From Verrucomicrobiales bacterium (GTDB taxonomy: Bacteria > Verrucomicrobiota > Verrucomicrobiia > Limisphaerales > UBA1096), in the NCBI GenBank assembly GCA_011523195.1, contig WTHH01000305.1:1-8049 (forward strand): 8,049 nucleotides of DNA, read 5' to 3'. Within the stretch, counting starts at the first letter, position 1. Every line of letters begins with the position of its first letter. Shown one piece after another: positions 7,901 to 8,049 of the stretch. The position numbers and the translations under genes were made by a program. The notes beneath the pieces are model-generated. The model did no database searches, was not told where the DNA came from, and was given only the letters and a program-made list of their open reading frames with translations.

Positions 7901-8049
7901 GGCTTCCGCCTCCGCTGTGAACCTGTCGTTTGCTCAGACGGCGGTGGGGGACAACACGGTTATCTTCGACAATGTCACGGTGACTGGTGCTTCCTCTACG
8001 CTACCTTGTATCACTTCATCCGTTGCTGAGTTACAACTGACTGTTGGGC
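4974..8049 (+). CDS. Large secreted modular LamG-like / Ig-like / DUF642-like protein, 3' end missing
   Basis: Translation from the ATG at 4974 stays open for 1025 codons to the window edge. A Sec signal peptide (Lys2, Lys8, Arg12, hydrophobic 13-30, cut after T-L-A31) is followed by repeated modules. A1 (about 35-262) and A2 (about 372-593) look like concanavalin/LamG-type domains: each opens with DTF, has DWAA-(I/V)-VFGAT and DGFGILFRN in the middle, and closes with HTFD. B1 (about 263-366) and B2 (about 594-695) are Ig-like beta modules sharing ITV-x-VP-x-x-LIQ. C1 (698-848) and C2 (854-1008) each start VMNPSFEA and resemble DUF642/CBM4_9-like galactose-binding domains; C1 has vicinal Cys778-Cys779. 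Residues from about 1012 may start a third B module. No catalytic motif is apparent. Likely roles are glycan binding, adhesion or a surface structure; the C-terminal anchor lies outside the window. The ATG at 4974 is preferred over Met15 because it supplies the basic n-region; no Shine-Dalgarno site precedes it. Confidence 0.9.
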   Translation, partial: MKHIINNKTISRLLMIAGVAFWSLLGGTTLAQEQVLIFQDTFEVSEAETTDLGFENDERQSGALGATTYSDSSEDLTVINSEWAPGKLSLFPGPASEWVAVSPDHNFAFGSPFTIEFEVDAGVDDEDNASGDWAAIVFGATSKNSWVISADGFGILFRNNGDIQVFDGGDSIYGGNGGFADGIPKDDLEVRIEVEVDSFDGKSPATIRMFINEEAAVITADGATEYVKAAGFRANFITMLGGAFGGNAWQHTFDNLKVSAAPAIDVSPTQMNAIAGDTTDEITVSVPKSLIQAGVVEVTAESLTPGIVGIEGAGDNGKLVLSFADASRTSGKFKLNALRGGVGSVQLSSDQAGFQAKTITVLVASGFGVEEVVFSDTFDTSSEDWDVNFENDGGRQAGTAGILDYVEAEASAAGGAADEFTIVNPDWAEGKLYISGQNVSPDYNFIDGPEFEITFKVHPGSNNDFYDSPDWAAVVFGATEKNKFVNASDGFGILFRNDGRVQVFDEAVAIYGSPEIGTLPEGELDVRITSSSINFAGAPATIRMWINGEESPLSNSSMEYIKQGGFHANNISLLGYGAELEHTFDDFKVLADACVSATLVNAELGPGEDETQITVKVPVGLIQNEGAVVTLSSSNPNVAIPNDNTDGIIELTFGKGEANTKTVAVTVLGSGKTAFTLSVDSGVCIGDPVFLTKRSAFVMNPSFEAHPPAADWPHYGPVEAWSGASGVNIGGPFNDNGITPDRNQVGFAQGSRSVTQTITGLTPEKQYWLQFHYNRRACCGDSTIDLIVEIDGEELARHNSIKPVGNAGYHSKTVVFTPESDTATVVLRGEAAGDATMIYDAVSIVQRDEGNVIVMNPSFEASGTPPWPGYIQPKLIAGWVGTGNYGVNFNGPGPFANNGKAEDQDLVAFLQGGSSLSQMISGLVPGEKYEVRFACNARGGNTPTLVVKVDDQVLLEESILAVGEANPFHVKTVRFTASASAVNLSFAQTAVGDNTVIFDNVTVTGASSTLPCITSSVAELQLTVG
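5076..6071 (+). repeat. First copy of the tandem A-B (LamG-like plus Ig-like) coding repeat
   Basis: This segment encodes module A1 (5076-5759) and module B1 (5760-6071). It is homologous to 6087-7058 at protein level. Over the most conserved 37-residue block (from the residue before DWAA to QVFD), I count 26 identities by eye. DNA identity is visibly lower because third codon positions differ, so the duplication is not recent. Confidence 0.85.
6087..7058 (+). repeat. Second copy of the tandem A-B coding repeat
   Basis: This segment encodes module A2 (6087-6752) and module B2 (6753-7058). The A modules are offset by 336 residues and the B modules by 331, so one unit containing both was duplicated. 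B2 differs from B1 in having two cysteines, one at its start (ADAC) and one near its end (SGVC), which could form a disulfide after export. Confidence 0.85.
7065..7517 (+). repeat. First copy of the C (DUF642/CBM-like) coding repeat
   Basis: The module opens with VMNPSFEA (Met699), continues with a GW/AW-type aromatic and a VNIGGPFNDNG loop, and has TITGL-x-P-x-x-x-Y and YDAVSIV near its end. The NPSFE opening, the S-x-x-Q-x-(I/V)-x-GL-x-PG core and the terminal D-(A/N)-V strand are typical of galactose-binding-like DUF642 and CBM4_9 folds. Cys778-Cys779 are absent from the matching part of the second copy. Confidence 0.75.
7533..7997 (+). repeat. Second copy of the C (DUF642/CBM-like) coding repeat
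   Basis: The module opens with VMNPSFEA (Met855), 156 residues after the first copy. It shares the aromatic GW segment, a VNFNGPGPFANNG loop matching the first copy's GGPFNDNG, an LSQMISGLVPGEKY core, and a closing FDNVTV strand. Similarity to the first copy is clear at these landmarks and weaker between them. Confidence 0.75.

Overview
The window looks like a chromosomal segment from the PVC superphylum, most likely Verrucomicrobiota and possibly Planctomycetota. This is inferred from gene content. The window carries a fused planctomycete-type cytochrome (PSCyt1-DUF1549-DUF1553), an exported Gfo/Idh/MocA-like protein with a GLDTSH-type nucleotide-binding loop, an orphan H-X9-DG-type pseudopilin, and a very large modular secreted protein. 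No start codon has a convincing Shine-Dalgarno site, which also fits this group. I saw no tRNA, rRNA, CRISPR array, insertion sequence or integrase.

Layout. (1) Positions 1-726, minus strand: N-terminal 242 codons of an exported Gfo/Idh/MocA-family oxidoreductase, running off the left edge. (2) Positions 727-805: a 79-base divergent intergenic region. (3) Positions 806-3937, plus strand: a complete 1043-residue exported diheme protein. (4) Positions 3938-4135: an AT-rich non-coding stretch with a perfect 12-base palindrome and an imperfect inverted repeat just upstream of the next gene. (5) Positions 4136-4912, plus: a 258-residue pseudopilin with a degenerate H-X9-DG motif and a seven-residue basic C-terminus. 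(6) Positions 4974-8049, plus: a secreted protein of at least 1025 residues, open at the right edge. It is built as A1-B1-A2-B2-C1-C2 plus the possible start of another unit, where A is a LamG/concanavalin-like module, B an Ig-like beta module and C a DUF642/CBM-like module.

How the genes may work together. The left half (oxidoreductase and diheme PSCyt protein) looks like extracytoplasmic carbohydrate catabolism or electron transfer, common in PVC bacteria. The DUF1501 gene that usually follows PSCyt/DUF1553 genes is absent here. The right half pairs a pseudopilin with a big adhesin- or glycan-binding-like protein in the same direction, 61 bases apart. That suggests a co-expressed secretion or surface unit, but the link is inferred from position only. 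Base composition drops sharply at the end of the PSCyt gene, so the right half may have a different history from the left.
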